Source: a bacterium (lineage in GTDB: Bacteria > JAMOTN01). From it: 47,089 nt of DNA. Below the pieces are notes generated by a model. That model had not been told where the DNA came from and did not search any database. It saw nothing but the letters and a program-made list of their open reading frames with translations. The stretch covers positions 1 to 47,089 of the forward strand of contig JAMOTN010000023.1 of assembly GCA_027062325.1 (NCBI GenBank), given 5' to 3'. Shown here in pieces: positions 46,485-47,089 of this stretch (position 1 is the stretch's first letter; every line of letters starts with the position of its first letter). Position numbers and translations under genes: made by a program.

Positions 46485-47089
46485 ATGTTAGTAGTTAACC
46501 ACAATCTTACTGCCATTAACGCCAGGAGGCAGCTTAACACTGTAAATTCAAGACTTGCAAAAACTATGGAAAGGTTAGCTTCAGGTCTTCGTATTAATAG
46601 AGCAAGTGACGACGCAGCTGGTCTTTCAATGTCTGAGAAGCTAAGAAGTCAGATTGTCGGTCTTCAACAAGCTCAAAGAAACGCTCAGTACGGTATAAAG
46701 ATGTTTAATATCGCAGAAGGTGCCATGGGGCAAGTCCACGAAATCTTGCGCCGTATGAGAGAGCTTGCAGTTCAAGCAACCAATGATACTAATACTATGG
46801 AAGACAGGCAAGCACTCCAAGACGAGTTGGAACAGCTCACATCAGAGATCAACAGAATTTCCAGTACTACTGAGTACAACACTAAAAAGTTATTAGACGG
46901 TTCTATCGGTGGGAGAGTTCTTACCACCTCAGACGCTGCATTTAATCCCCTCGATGCAAGTGATGTTACCAAAGCAGGACGCTACAGCGTTAGTGTCGTT
47001 CAACAAGCAAAGAGAGCAGAAGTTACCTTCAACTCTACCGTTAAAGCATCTATCGCTGCTACTATTAAAATTAATGGTTATCTTGTTAA
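46485..47089 (+). CDS. fliC: Flagellin N-terminal part (truncated by window edge)
   Basis: MLVVNHNLTAINARRQLNTVNSRLAKTMERLASGLRINRASDDAAGLSMSEKLRSQIVGLQQAQRNAQYGIKMFNIAEGAMGQVHEILRRMRELAVQATNDTN. The terminal 'ttaa' is not an in-frame stop (605 nt, ends mid-codon). Confidence 0.97.
   Translation, partial: MLVVNHNLTAINARRQLNTVNSRLAKTMERLASGLRINRASDDAAGLSMSEKLRSQIVGLQQAQRNAQYGIKMFNIAEGAMGQVHEILRRMRELAVQATNDTNTMEDRQALQDELEQLTSEINRISSTTEYNTKKLLDGSIGGRVLTTSDAAFNPLDASDVTKAGRYSVSVVQQAKRAEVTFNSTVKASIAATIKINGYLV

Noticed and set aside
47086-47089. Apparent TAA at the end of the window in flagellin
   Set aside because: The flagellin frame from 46485 leaves the final two bases as a partial codon, so the TAA is out of frame.
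1-47089. CRISPR arrays, insertion sequences, integrases, phage genes
   Set aside because: No regularly spaced direct repeats and no transposase/integrase-like ORFs recognised.

Overview
The window is an AT-rich bacterial chromosome segment with no rRNA, CRISPR array, transposon or phage module that I could see. It is coding-dense and mostly minus-strand. Recognisable content, left to right: a truncated modular Ig-like surface protein; a FlgF/FlgG-type rod protein with a sigma-28-like promoter; an orphan FliA (sigma-28) gene; a PorV-like outer-membrane protein; a lipoprotein; Na+-pump decarboxylase gamma, biotin-carrier and beta subunits; a secreted amphipathic protein followed by a pseudopilin/PilX-like cassette; thioredoxin; an S1 protein with about 8 repeats; IspH; tRNA-Pro(CGG) and tmRNA followed by a GAF/HATPase protein and an RsbW-like protein; pilMNOPQ; SpoIID; QueH; ruvCAB with yebC; VanW; gpsA; plsY; a C39-like peptidase; a MoaB / FmdE-like / DUF1786-like cassette; a TPR protein; SecA; PtsN-like EIIA; HPF; a four-carbon acid sugar kinase; and the 5' part of flagellin with a sigma-28-like promoter and a structured leader. 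The most interesting items are: (i) a secreted protein whose predicted mature N-terminus (GLFGGIGKALKGAFKAFKKAIG...) resembles membrane-active peptides, next to a pseudopilin cassette; (ii) a DUF1786-like / degenerate FmdE / MoaB cassette; (iii) tmRNA apparently upstream in the same unit as a degenerate sensor kinase and an RsbW-like protein; (iv) SD-occluding or GGA-loop RNA structures in the lipoprotein and flagellin leaders. All family assignments come from reading motifs, without database searches.
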